Assembly: GCA_000378885.1 (NCBI GenBank)
Contig: KB900456.1
Coordinates: forward strand, 175,384 to 239,383
Direction of reading: 5' to 3'
Origin: an actinobacterium SCGC AAA044-N04
GTDB lineage: Bacteria; Actinomycetota; Actinomycetes; Nanopelagicales; Nanopelagicaceae
DNA length: 64,000 bases
The position numbers and the translations under genes were made by a program. Positions 8,506 to 16,498 of the stretch are shown piece after piece; positions within the stretch are counted from its first letter, which is position 1; each line of letters starts with the position of its first letter. The notes under the pieces were generated by a model. The model ran no database searches, had not been told where the DNA came from, and was given only the letters and a program-made list of their open reading frames with translations.

Positions 8506-10050
8506 ATGCTTGCATTTATTATGCGCCGCCTTGGCATCCTAAGCGTCATCCTTTTTGGCTCAAGTTTCATCCTTTATAACATGGCGGCAATTTCAGGTGA
8601 CCCACTGGCCGATCTCAAATTGAGCACTGATCCAAACCGAGATTTCTTAGTTGCATCTTTGACTAGAGAATTACAACTCGATGTTCCACCACCTGCCCGC
8701 TACTTCTTATGGCTCAAAGGTATTTTTGGAATCTTTATTGGTAAGCCTGATTTTGGAATGAGCCGTGATGGTTCAACGGTTGCTCACTCACTTGCCCTTG
8801 CTATTCCAGTGACTATTCGCCTGGTGCTGGCAGCAACTATTTTTGCTATCGTCCTTGGAATTGCCATTGGAATTGTGACCGCACTTCGTCAATACAGCCG
8901 CTTTGACTACTCAATGACATTTGTTTCATTTCTCATGTTCTCACTACCAATTTTCTGGGTGGCAGTTCTTCTTAAAGAATATCTAGCCATCTCATTTAAT
9001 AACTTCCTGCGAGAACCCAACGTTCCAATTGGCTGGATTATTGGCTTAGCCATCTTTAGTGGAGTGTTCTGGGCATCAGTTATTGGTGGATCGCGTAAAA
9101 CGTTTTGGACTGCTTTTGGCGCAGCTGCAGGCATCGCCGCAACCATCGTTTCTGTTTTTAGTCTCAGCGGTTGGTTCTTAAATCCAGGTCTAGGCCCAAT
9201 CATCATTACAGGCATGTCTGTTGGAATTGCCTATGGGGTCACACAACTATCAGTGGGTCTTATCAATAAGGCAGCCCTGAAAGCATCGTTAACTATGGCT
9301 GGCCTTTCACTTGTTGCCTATTACCCAGCGCAATGGGTATTTGATAAGCACCCAGGTTCACTCTCAGTTTTCATCATGGCGTGTGTGACCATCACGATTG
9401 CAGTCTTTGTTGGACTTTCATTTTCGAAAATTGACCGTGCTCCAATTGTTAGAACAACAATTATTACTGCCGTTCTCTCTGCTGGTTTAGTAGTTGTCGA
9501 TAAGTTCATGCAGACCTGGAAGCCTTATATGGAAACCGATGCAATCAACTATCGCCCAGTCCCAACTATTGGCCAGAGAAGTGATCTTCTAGATTCACCC
9601 GATTATTGGATTAAATCACTCGATATTGCCACTCACTTATTCTTACCAACAGTTGCTCTCACCTTGATTTCATTTGCAGGCTATATCCGCTATTCACGCG
9701 GTACCTTGCTAGAAGTACTCAATCAGGATTACATCCGTACTGCGCGCGCTAAGGGCTTAACTGAGCGCACAGTAATCATGCGCCATGCTTTCCGTAACAC
9801 AATGATTCCACTAACAACAATCATGGTGGTGGACTTTGCAGGTGTTATCGGCGGCGCACTTATTACTGAGAGCGTATTTGGCTGGTCTGGTATGGGAACT
9901 CTGTTTCGTCAAGGCCTGCTGGGCTATGACTTAAACTTGCTCATGGGAGTGTTCTTTATTACTGCCTCTCTTTCAGTGATAGCTAACTTAGTAGCAGATT
10001 TGTTGTATTCAGCCTTAGACCCTCGAATTCGTGTAGGAGGAGGCGCATAA
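8506..10050 (+). CDS. Peptide ABC transporter permease, DppB type with a long membrane insertion
   Basis: First permease of the peptide-type importer. The N-terminus (MLAFIMRRLG) and the C-terminal core, including the EAA loop YIRTARAKGLTERTVIMRHAFRN, are typical of DppB/OppB. At 514 residues it is about 190 longer than the usual ~320. The excess lies between the LKEYLAISFNNFL segment (about residue 165) and the ATHLFLPTVALTL segment (about 370), and contains roughly five extra hydrophobic helices. Reading frame and codon use are continuous, so this is an insertion, not a frameshift. It overlaps the dppC-type gene by one base (TAATG). Confidence 0.88.
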   Translation: MLAFIMRRLGILSVILFGSSFILYNMAAISGDPLADLKLSTDPNRDFLVASLTRELQLDVPPPARYFLWLKGIFGIFIGKPDFGMSRDGSTVAHSLALAIPVTIRLVLAATIFAIVLGIAIGIVTALRQYSRFDYSMTFVSFLMFSLPIFWVAVLLKEYLAISFNNFLREPNVPIGWIIGLAIFSGVFWASVIGGSRKTFWTAFGAAAGIAATIVSVFSLSGWFLNPGLGPIIITGMSVGIAYGVTQLSVGLINKAALKASLTMAGLSLVAYYPAQWVFDKHPGSLSVFIMACVTITIAVFVGLSFSKIDRAPIVRTTIITAVLSAGLVVVDKFMQTWKPYMETDAINYRPVPTIGQRSDLLDSPDYWIKSLDIATHLFLPTVALTLISFAGYIRYSRGTLLEVLNQDYIRTARAKGLTERTVIMRHAFRNTMIPLTTIMVVDFAGVIGGALITESVFGWSGMGTLFRQGLLGYDLNLLMGVFFITASLSVIANLVADLLYSALDPRIRVGGGA

Positions 10051-11138
10051 TGGTTTTTAAGAAGAAATCTGATCAGAATGCAGAAGTGAATTCATCTGGT
10101 GAGAATGCTATTGCCAATAAGGAAATTGAAGGATTAAGCCAAGGACAGATTGTTCGTCGTCGCTTCTTCCGCCACCGTGCTGCAGTATTTTCACTCGGCG
10201 TCATCACCTTCATAGTTGTCTTTGTATTTACGGCCCTTGATTTTAGATTCTTAGGAATCTGGCATGTGAAGGGTTGGTGGAAGTGGTCACCAGAGGATCT
10301 ACCTGAACTTCGTTTTGGTGATTGTCCTAATGACACTGTGGGTTGCCCAACGATCTCACTTCTTCCTAAAGCTTTAGGTGGAAATGGAATTGGCTTGGGT
10401 GATCACCCATTTGGTCAAGATGACATTGGAAGAGATTTCTTCTCACTAGTTATGAAGGGCACACAACGCTCTCTTTCAGTAATGGTTGTTATTGGTTTCC
10501 TTGGTGGAACTATCGGAACTGTTATTGGTTCAATCTCTGGCTACTACCGTGGCAAAGTTGATGCAGTATTGATGCGCTTTACAGACTTCATCATCACAAT
10601 TCCTGCAATCATCATTGGTTCTGTGGTGGGTTACCACTTTGGAAACCTTGGAGCGATTTTCCTAGCGTTCTACTTAGGTCTTTTTGCTTGGACCGGTCTA
10701 TCTCGTTTGGTTCGCGGTGAGTTTTTAACTCTGCGCGAGCGTGAATTCGTTGATGCCGCTCGCGTTGCAGGTGCATCTAATCGCCGCATTATCTTTAAGC
10801 ACATCCTGCCTAACGCTGTTGGTGTGATCATCGTTTCGGTGACCTTGTTGCTATCAGGTTCGATTTTGCTAGAAACTGCCCTTAGTTATATTGGCTTTGG
10901 TGTGGTTGAGCCAGATGTTTCACTGGGTCTATTGATTAACAAATATCAGGATTCATTTACGACTCGTCCATGGCTATTTTGGTATCCAGGACTGTTCATC
11001 ATCTCTATCGCCTTGAGTATTAACTTCATTGGTGATGGATTGCGTGATGCCTTTGATCCACGTCAGCGCCGTCGTATTTCTAAGAAGGAACGCCAAGAAT
11101 CAGCATCTGCTAGAAAGTTGGCGCAAGCAAATGACTAA
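10050..11138 (+). CDS. Peptide ABC transporter permease, DppC type
   Basis: Second permease, 362 residues. It has a charged N-terminal extension of about 45 residues, one helix, a soluble stretch with the DppC hallmark HPFGQDDIGRDFFS near residues 115-130, then about five helices. The EAA loop is EREFVDAARVAGASNRRIIFKHILPN. The start overlaps the stop of the preceding permease by one base, so the pair is coupled. The C-terminus is basic and probably cytoplasmic. It completes the membrane channel for the upstream binding protein and the downstream double ATPase. Confidence 0.92.
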   Translation: MVFKKKSDQNAEVNSSGENAIANKEIEGLSQGQIVRRRFFRHRAAVFSLGVITFIVVFVFTALDFRFLGIWHVKGWWKWSPEDLPELRFGDCPNDTVGCPTISLLPKALGGNGIGLGDHPFGQDDIGRDFFSLVMKGTQRSLSVMVVIGFLGGTIGTVIGSISGYYRGKVDAVLMRFTDFIITIPAIIIGSVVGYHFGNLGAIFLAFYLGLFAWTGLSRLVRGEFLTLREREFVDAARVAGASNRRIIFKHILPNAVGVIIVSVTLLLSGSILLETALSYIGFGVVEPDVSLGLLINKYQDSFTTRPWLFWYPGLFIISIALSINFIGDGLRDAFDPRQRRRISKKERQESASARKLAQAND

Positions 11139-11139
11139 A

Positions 11140-11703
11140 TTAGAAAATGGCGATTGCCAGAGCAATCACGATGAGCGCGATATCCAGAGCCAGGATGCGC
11201 ACATCGCTTCTGACTTCGAACTTGGAATTACTAACGCCGACAAAGCTTTTCTTGCGCAGCTTGGCAATATGGGCGCAAACACCCGAATCACTTCGCGACG
11301 AGTCACCAACACGACGAAGCGGATCAGCACCGGGAAGAAGGTCACTCTTGTGAAGACGTCTCTGGTGAGTACGACTTGGAGCGGGAGCGGCCCACGCGTG
11401 GAAGATTTGATCACCAACGCTGATGGACATGCTGTATTTGGTATCGATCTGATCAACCAGATCCCAGGTAACGGTGATCTCTTTGGTTGGGTTAACAATC
11501 TTGATTCCCTCATCAAAGATCAAAACGTATGGTCTGAGAAAGAGCAGGTAAGCACTGATAATTCCAGCGCTGCAGATCAGCATGGTCAAGGCAGTGTCGC
11601 CGCCGTAGATAGCACTTTGAATAATGAAGCCGGTGAAGAAAACAATCAGAACCGCGCCGCTTACAAGGGCGCTGCCGGGACGGAATTTCTCGACATTGCT
11701 CAT
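11140..11703 (-). CDS. PH-domain-like membrane protein, opposite strand inside the peptide transporter operon
   Basis: A 187-residue protein with two N-terminal helices (about residues 13-60), a soluble bacterial-PH-like domain and a C-terminal helix (RILALDIALIVIALAIAIF). The central motifs HAWAAPAPSRTHQRR and RVGDSSRSDSG are typical of an actinobacterial PH-domain family of unknown role. I start at ATG 11703; a GTG at 11709 adds two residues. It fills almost exactly the 597-base space between the permease and ATPase genes and reads against them. An overlapping plus-strand frame has no protein-like features and is taken as its shadow. Confidence 0.75.
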   Translation of the reverse strand: MSNVEKFRPGSALVSGAVLIVFFTGFIIQSAIYGGDTALTMLICSAGIISAYLLFLRPYVLIFDEGIKIVNPTKEITVTWDLVDQIDTKYSMSISVGDQIFHAWAAPAPSRTHQRRLHKSDLLPGADPLRRVGDSSRSDSGVCAHIAKLRKKSFVGVSNSKFEVRSDVRILALDIALIVIALAIAIF

Positions 11704-11735
11704 GAGCACAGTTTCTCACAGATGGAGGCAATCAA

Positions 11736-13385
11736 TTGAGTAAGCCAGTCTTAGAGATCAAGGATTTCAATGTCGATTTCTGGGTGGATGGAGTTTGGTA
11801 TCCAGCCGTTATCGATATGAACTTGTCCCTACAACCTGGCAAAGTAACTGCCATTGTTGGTGAATCAGGCTCTGGTAAATCAACTACAGCTCTGGGTTTA
11901 ATGTCTTTGCTTGCATCAAATGCGCGCATGAGTGGATCAGTTAAAGTTAAAGATCAGGAAATGCTCAATGCAAAAGCAATAACACTGCGCAAATTCCGCG
12001 GTAGGGAAGTTGCTTATATTTTCCAGGAGCCAATGACCGCGCTTAACCCTGTTTACACCATCGGTTTCCAGATCATGGAAACTCTACGTAATCACTTTGA
12101 TATGGGTCCGAAAGAGGCTCATGCTCGCGCCCTTGAATTAATCACCATGGTTGATATTCCAGATCCAGCGAAATCAATTGATAAATATCCTCACCAACTC
12201 TCTGGTGGACAGCGCCAGCGCGCCATGATTGCTCAAGCACTTGCTTGTGATCCAGGACTTCTAGTTGCAGATGAGCCAACTACGGCCCTGGATGTGACAG
12301 TTCAGGCAGAAATTCTAGATTTGATGCGAGATCTTAAAGGTAAGTTAAATTCAGCCATTCTTCTGATCACTCACGATATGGGTGTTGTTGCAGATATGGC
12401 AGATGAGATCTTGGTGATGAAAGATGGCATTACTGTTGAAAAGGGAACTGCTGAGCAGATCTTTAAAAAGCCAGTACATCCATATACCCAGCAGCTATTA
12501 GCTGCTGTTCCAAGCCTTGGTACTTCTAAAAAGCGTGCGCTGCCATATAAGGAAAGTGCAAAGCCAGCTCCAGTATTAAAGCTGAGCGATGTGACTATCG
12601 AATATCCAAAGCGTGGGCGCATCCCAGCATTTGTGGCAGTGAAGAACTTCAACCTTGAAATCTATCCAGGTGAAATCGTTGGCTTGGTGGGTGAATCTGG
12701 TTCAGGAAAGACAACTGTGGGCCGTGCATCCATTGGTCTTCTGCCAATCAAGTCTGGATCTATTGAAATCGTTGGTAGAGATATCAGCCATGCATCTCAA
12801 AAAGATCTCTCTTCAATTCGCCGCCACACTGGAATTGTTTTCCAAGATCCAGCCTCATCTCTTAACCCACGACTTCCAATTGGTGAATCAATTGGCGAGC
12901 CAATCTTTCTAGCAGGTCTTGCAAAGGGTTCAGATCTTGCTCACAAGATTGAAGATTTGCTGGATCAAGTAGAGCTTCCACGTAGCTATCGAAACCGCTA
13001 TCCACACGAGCTCTCTGGCGGACAACGCCAGCGCGTTGGTATTGCACGTGCTCTAGCACTTACTCCTGATCTACTCATTGCTGATGAGCCAACATCTGCT
13101 TTGGATGTTTCTGTGCAGGCAAGATTTCTTGACCTGCTGCAGGAACTACAAGGTAAGTTGAACTTTGCTTGTCTATTTATCAGCCATGACTTAGCAGTCG
13201 TTGACATCTTGTCTCACCGCATCGCAGTAATGCAGGATGGATTACTCGTTGAAGAAGGCGATCGTGATCAGATTTTGAAGCACCCTAAAAATGATTACAC
13301 CCGCCGCTTGATTTCAGCTGTGCCGGTGCCAGATCCTGCAGAGCAGCGCGTACGTCGTGAGGCTCGACTAGCTTCTAAGAAGTAG
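11736..13385 (+). CDS. Fused double ATPase of the peptide ABC transporter (DppD-DppF type)
   Basis: A 549-residue protein with two complete ABC ATPase modules, corresponding to separate DppD and DppF in most bacteria. Module 1: Walker A GESGSGKST at residues 42-50, LSGGQRQR near 156, Walker B LLVADEP. Module 2: Walker A GESGSGKTT at about 319-327, LSGGQRQR near 430, LLIADEP. Each has the oligopeptide-type tail. Initiation is at TTG 11736, 7 bases after GGAGG; no better start exists nearby. It should couple ATP hydrolysis to import through the two permeases upstream despite the antisense gene between them. Confidence 0.93.
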   Translation: MSKPVLEIKDFNVDFWVDGVWYPAVIDMNLSLQPGKVTAIVGESGSGKSTTALGLMSLLASNARMSGSVKVKDQEMLNAKAITLRKFRGREVAYIFQEPMTALNPVYTIGFQIMETLRNHFDMGPKEAHARALELITMVDIPDPAKSIDKYPHQLSGGQRQRAMIAQALACDPGLLVADEPTTALDVTVQAEILDLMRDLKGKLNSAILLITHDMGVVADMADEILVMKDGITVEKGTAEQIFKKPVHPYTQQLLAAVPSLGTSKKRALPYKESAKPAPVLKLSDVTIEYPKRGRIPAFVAVKNFNLEIYPGEIVGLVGESGSGKTTVGRASIGLLPIKSGSIEIVGRDISHASQKDLSSIRRHTGIVFQDPASSLNPRLPIGESIGEPIFLAGLAKGSDLAHKIEDLLDQVELPRSYRNRYPHELSGGQRQRVGIARALALTPDLLIADEPTSALDVSVQARFLDLLQELQGKLNFACLFISHDLAVVDILSHRIAVMQDGLLVEEGDRDQILKHPKNDYTRRLISAVPVPDPAEQRVRREARLASKK

Positions 13386-13391
13386 AAACAG

Positions 13392-14003
13392 ATGGATCTA
13401 GAGCTTCTGGTTTATGCCCTAGATCTTGTCTCCACCTTTGCATTTGCATTAGTGGGCGCTCGCGTTGCAGCTAATAAAGGCCTTGATTACGGCGGCATAC
13501 TTCTGATCGCTGCCATTGCATCTATCTCTGGTGGAACGCTGCGCAATATTTTTATGGGCCAGCAGCCACCGTGGATTCAACATCCCTGGCTATTTTTCCC
13601 CATCATTGCCGCAGTCATCATCACGATTGCAATTGGCAAGAAACAAGAAGTCGGACGCTTTGCACTCTCCTTGGACACATTGGGCCTTGCCGTGGCAACT
13701 GTCTCTAGCGCCCAGTTTGCACTGACTCATGACGCCCCCGTTTTAGCTGCCCTTGTATTAGCAATCGTTGGCGCAGTTTCTGGGGGATTGTTTCGCGATA
13801 TTTTGTGCCAAGTCCAGCCAGTATTGCTTCATCGTGAAACTGTGGGAACAAGCGCCGTTGCTGGGGCCATTTTCTATGTCGTCATGACCTCACTTGGTAT
13901 AAATGAGGCCGTTACTGCCTTGGTCGCAGGCCTTGCTGTAGTCGCAGTTCGCGAGATTTCAATTAAGTTCAATTGGAACCTGCCTAAAGTCATTTCTCGC
14001 TAG
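13392..14003 (+). CDS. TRIC / UPF0126 (YadS) family membrane channel protein
   Basis: A 203-residue protein with seven likely helices arranged as two related halves, each with a glycine-rich kinked motif: ISGGTLRNIFMG near residue 47 and VSGGLFRDILCQ near 132. These GG-x-x-R-D/N motifs define the UPF0126/TRIC family, whose prokaryotic members are trimeric potassium-permeable channels. It starts 6 bases after the ATPase stop and may be carried on that transcript. Its 3' end lies 2 bases from the convergent tgt gene. Physiological role here is unknown. Confidence 0.85.
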   Translation: MDLELLVYALDLVSTFAFALVGARVAANKGLDYGGILLIAAIASISGGTLRNIFMGQQPPWIQHPWLFFPIIAAVIITIAIGKKQEVGRFALSLDTLGLAVATVSSAQFALTHDAPVLAALVLAIVGAVSGGLFRDILCQVQPVLLHRETVGTSAVAGAIFYVVMTSLGINEAVTALVAGLAVVAVREISIKFNWNLPKVISR

Positions 14004-14005
14004 AG

Positions 14006-15247
14006 CTAATCCCGCGCCTGTCCGCTGCGGTGCTTATAGCGGCCTAAGAAATCAGCTTTCATCTCAGTGAAATTGCCATCCAGGAGTGCTTGTCGCATCT
14101 GATCAACTAAGCGCACGATAAAGCGCTCATTATGGATAGTTGCAAGGGTTGAAGCGATGATTTCTTTACCGCGGAATACATGGTGCATATAAGCCCGTGT
14201 GTAGTGCGTACACGTGTAACAGTCACATTCATCGTCAATGGCCGTGAAATCGCGCTTGTAGGCGCTATTAGACAGGTTAAAACGCCCCTCCATCGTGTAC
14301 ACAGCACTTGTACGTGCAATTCTGGAGGCTAAGACGCAGTCAAATGTATCGATGCCGTTTTCAACCCCCACAAAGAGATCTTCAGGGGCGCCAATGCCCA
14401 GCAGATGCTTAGGTTTGTTTTCTGGCAGCACTTGATTGACCCAAGAGACGATTGTTCCTAGTGAATCTTTATCTAGCGCCCCACCGATACCAAAGCCATC
14501 AAAGGACTGCCCGGATGAAACAAGGCCACCTAAATCAGCCGCAGCTTTCTTTCGCAGATCTTCATATTGAGCCCCTTGGATAACACCGAAAAGGGCTTGG
14601 TAGGGTTTAGTAGATCGCTCATCTGTTAATCGCATATGTTCATCTAAACAACGAACTGCCCACGCCAGCGTTCTATCCATCGCTAGCTCTTGGTAGCGGC
14701 GGGTGTTATGCAAAGTGGTGCACTCATCAAAGGCAAACATGATGTCGGCGCCGATTTCATGTTGAACCTTCATAGAAATCTCTGGGGTGAAGCGGTGCAT
14801 TGAGCCATCTAAATGAGATTTAAAAGTCACACCCTCATCATCAACATGGGCCAGGCGTTCTTTGTTATCTGCAATCACATCATCTCGGCGAAATGTTTGG
14901 GCATCCATCGCCAATACTTTTTTAAATCCCACACCCAGAGAAAGAACTTGAAAGCCGCCAGAGTCAGTAATTGTTGGGCCAGGCCAGTTCATAAATTGGG
15001 CAAGGCCCCCAGCCTCATCTAAGACATCAGAGCCGGGTTGCAGATAGAGGTGATAGGCATTTGCCAGAAGTGCTTGAGCCCCAAGATCTGCCATAGTCTC
15101 TGGAAGAACAGCTTTAACTGTGGCCTTAGTTCCCACTGGAATAAAAGCTGGGGTTTGGATTGCGCCGTGGGGAGTGGTGATAGTTCCAACGCGGGCCATG
15201 GAAGCCTCTTGGCTAGATTTAATCTCAAAGGAGAAACCCGTACTCAA
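14006..15247 (-). CDS. tgt: tRNA-guanine transglycosylase Tgt
   Basis: Exchanges guanine for a queuine-type base at position 34 of GUN-anticodon tRNAs. The 413-residue protein has the nucleophile region DSGGFQVLSLG (about residue 95), FAFDECTTL, the GIDTFDCVLASR segment, and the zinc site CDCYTC with a downstream His (THYTRAYMHH). The start is TTG 15247, preceded by AAAGGTGAG at good distance. A tRNA with G34 (tRNA-Asn GTT) is encoded in this window. No other queuosine gene is seen here, so whether preQ1 is made or queuine salvaged is open. It is divergent from the marR gene. Confidence 0.93.
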   Translation of the reverse strand: MSTGFSFEIKSSQEASMARVGTITTPHGAIQTPAFIPVGTKATVKAVLPETMADLGAQALLANAYHLYLQPGSDVLDEAGGLAQFMNWPGPTITDSGGFQVLSLGVGFKKVLAMDAQTFRRDDVIADNKERLAHVDDEGVTFKSHLDGSMHRFTPEISMKVQHEIGADIMFAFDECTTLHNTRRYQELAMDRTLAWAVRCLDEHMRLTDERSTKPYQALFGVIQGAQYEDLRKKAAADLGGLVSSGQSFDGFGIGGALDKDSLGTIVSWVNQVLPENKPKHLLGIGAPEDLFVGVENGIDTFDCVLASRIARTSAVYTMEGRFNLSNSAYKRDFTAIDDECDCYTCTHYTRAYMHHVFRGKEIIASTLATIHNERFIVRLVDQMRQALLDGNFTEMKADFLGRYKHRSGQARD

Positions 15248-15274
15248 TGGCTCACCTTTCTAGAAATTAAAAGT

Positions 15275-15290
15275 AGTTGAAGCTTCAACT
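15275..15290. promoter_or_regulatory. 16-bp perfect palindrome, likely MarR-family operator
   Basis: AGTTGAAGCTTCAACT is a perfect palindrome 8 bases upstream of the marR -10 box, where it would cover the -35 region. MarR-family dimers bind palindromes of this length and usually repress their own gene. It also lies 28 bases upstream of the divergent tgt start, so both genes could be controlled. Confidence 0.6.
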
Positions 15291-15297
15291 GTTAGCG

Positions 15298-15303
15298 TAG
15301 ACT
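15298..15303 (+). promoter_or_regulatory. -10 box TAGACT, leaderless start of marR
   Basis: TAGACT ends 7 bases before ATG 15311. No Shine-Dalgarno sequence precedes the start. Confidence 0.55.
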
Positions 15304-15310
15304 GATAACT

Positions 15311-15793
15311 ATGGCAGGCCAAAACGCTACCGCACCCCGGTGGCTCAATACTGCCGAAATGAAGGCCTGGCGCCGTTACATCATCGCCAGTCGTCGCTTA
15401 CTTGAGGCCCTGGATAGTGATTTAGATAGCCATGATTTATCAATGCCAGACTATGAAATTTTGGCCCTTCTCAGTGATGCCCCTGATCGCAAAATGCGAA
15501 TGAGCGAACTAGCAGATATTGCCTTGCTATCGCGCTCGCGTTTATCCCATCGAATGAAAGTGATGGAAAAGGCGGGCTGGGTAAAGCGCGAGGCATGCCC
15601 ATCAGATAAACGTGGCTACTTTGCAGTGATGACAGCTAAAGGCTGGAAAGTAATTGTGGCCGCGGCCCCAGATCATGTGGAGAGTGTGCGCACCAGGTTT
15701 GTTGATCATTTATCAAAGGCTGATCAAGAAGTAATAGCAACGATTTTTGCCCGTGTGGAGGAGTCACTTCGCAAAGATGGAAGTAATGATTAA
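15311..15793 (+). CDS. MarR-family transcriptional regulator
   Basis: A 160-residue dimeric winged-helix DNA-binding protein. The recognition segment is MRMSELADIALLSRSRLSHRMKVMEKAGWVKREACPSDKRG (about residues 57-98, motif given by position), with the wing Asp-Lys-Arg-Gly typical of MarR. The palindrome at 15275-15290 in its promoter is the probable autoregulatory operator. The regulated partner may be the divergent tgt or genes elsewhere; the ligand is unknown. It is followed by a bidirectional terminator. Confidence 0.88.
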   Translation: MAGQNATAPRWLNTAEMKAWRRYIIASRRLLEALDSDLDSHDLSMPDYEILALLSDAPDRKMRMSELADIALLSRSRLSHRMKVMEKAGWVKREACPSDKRGYFAVMTAKGWKVIVAAAPDHVESVRTRFVDHLSKADQEVIATIFARVEESLRKDGSND

Positions 15794-15808
15794 ATAAAAA
15801 AAGTGCAT

Positions 15809-15842
15809 AAAAAAACCCGCCACATAAAGTGGCGGGTTTTTT
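15809..15842. terminator. Bidirectional terminator between marR and the Ala/Lys-rich gene
   Basis: Perfect stem ACCCGCCAC / GTGGCGGGT with loop ATAAA, flanked by an A-run on the left and a T-run on the right, so it works for the rightward marR and the leftward basic-protein gene. Confidence 0.92.
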
Positions 15843-15851
15843 AATTGCTAA

Positions 15852-16229
15852 TTACTTAGCAGCTGCCTTCTTGCGACGGCGCTTCTTTGGAGCAGCTGGT
15901 GCTGCTGCCTTCTTCTTGCGACGCTTTGGAGCAGCCTTCTTAGCTGCTGCCTTCTTGCGCTTCTTTGGAGCAGCCTTCTTAGCTGCTGCCTTCTTGCGCT
16001 TCTTTGGAGCAGCCTTCTTTGCTGCTGCCTTCTTACGACGCTTTGGAGCAGCCTTCTTAGCTGCTGCCTTCTTACGACGCTTTGGAGCAGCCTTCTTTGC
16101 TGCTGCCTTCTTACGGCGCTTCTTTGGTGCTGCTACTGCAGCAGCCTTCTTACGGCGCTTCTTTGGAGCTGCTGGAGCAGCTGCCTTCTTACGGCGCTTC
16201 TTTGGTGCTGCTTTCTTTGCTGCGGCCAC
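15852..16229 (-). CDS. Ala/Lys/Arg/Pro repeat protein, histone-H1-like basic protein
   Basis: A 125-residue protein made almost only of Ala, Lys, Arg and Pro (one Met, one Val besides). It consists of nine tandem units of 12-14 residues of the form AAPKKRKKAAAKK. Such tails occur at the C-terminus of actinobacterial HupB and in H1-like proteins such as chlamydial Hc2, where they bind DNA and compact the nucleoid; here the tail stands alone with no folded domain. It starts at GTG 16229, 3 bases after AGGAGAAG. The encoding DNA is a 42-base tandem repeat. DNA or RNA binding is inferred from charge alone. Confidence 0.75.
   Translation of the reverse strand: MAAAKKAAPKKRRKKAAAPAAPKKRRKKAAAVAAPKKRRKKAAAKKAAPKRRKKAAAKKAAPKRRKKAAAKKAAPKKRKKAAAKKAAPKKRKKAAAKKAAPKRRKKKAAAPAAPKKRRRKKAAAK
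15859..16220 (-). repeat. Tandem repeat of about 42 bp inside the basic-protein gene
   Basis: About nine in-frame, slightly diverged copies (36-45 bases) encode the AAPK units. Copies in the middle are most alike, as expected for unequal exchange or slippage, so length may vary between strains. Confidence 0.85.
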
Positions 16230-16454
16230 GTACTTCTCCTATCGGAATGGTTCGGATCCGTCACCCAAACCTTTTCGTGGATAAGCGTGACATCATTTAG
16301 GTAAAAATGCCAACATTTTGTGACATTTATTTAGGTGCGTGTCGCAAATTCTTTTTAATTATTTTTTATGCATTTGCGGAAAATTTCACTAAATAATTTA
16401 TTTGAAATCGAAAAAAATAGAAAAAATATTAAAAATTACGTATTTTCCCCAAAA
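16230..16454. promoter_or_regulatory. 225-base AT-rich spacer with a direct repeat, upstream of the basic-protein gene
   Basis: The leftward gene's promoter must lie here. Two near-identical blocks, GTGACATCATTTAGGT at 16287-16302 and GTGACATTTATTTAGGT at 16320-16336, start exactly 33 bases apart (three helical turns), suggesting paired protein-binding sites. From 16337 on the DNA is very AT-rich with A- and T-runs. No ORF or RNA gene was recognised. Confidence 0.45.
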
Positions 16455-16498
16455 TCACGATATCTCTCCCTCGCCTTGAGGGTTTGAGCGTGATTTTT
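16452..16498 (-). terminator. Inverted repeat overlapping the 3' end of the MFS gene
   Basis: AAAATCACG (16452-16460) pairs with CGTGATTTT (16490-16498), with an inner CCCTC/GAGGG pair. The stem includes the MFS stop codon. Read leftward it ends in GATTTT then GGGG, so as a terminator it is plausible but weak. Confidence 0.4.

Noticed and set aside
11029..11739. 236-codon plus-strand frame between the permease and ATPase genes
   Set aside because: It lacks hydrophobic or domain features and is the antisense of a protein with clear helices and PH-family motifs.
15859..16220. Possible CRISPR-like repeat array
   Set aside because: Repeats are in-frame coding units joined head to tail with no spacers.
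15829..16284. 151-codon plus-strand frame rich in Phe, Ala and Arg
   Set aside because: It is the mirror of the Lys/Ala repeats on the other strand, where the GTG start and AGGAGAAG site are.
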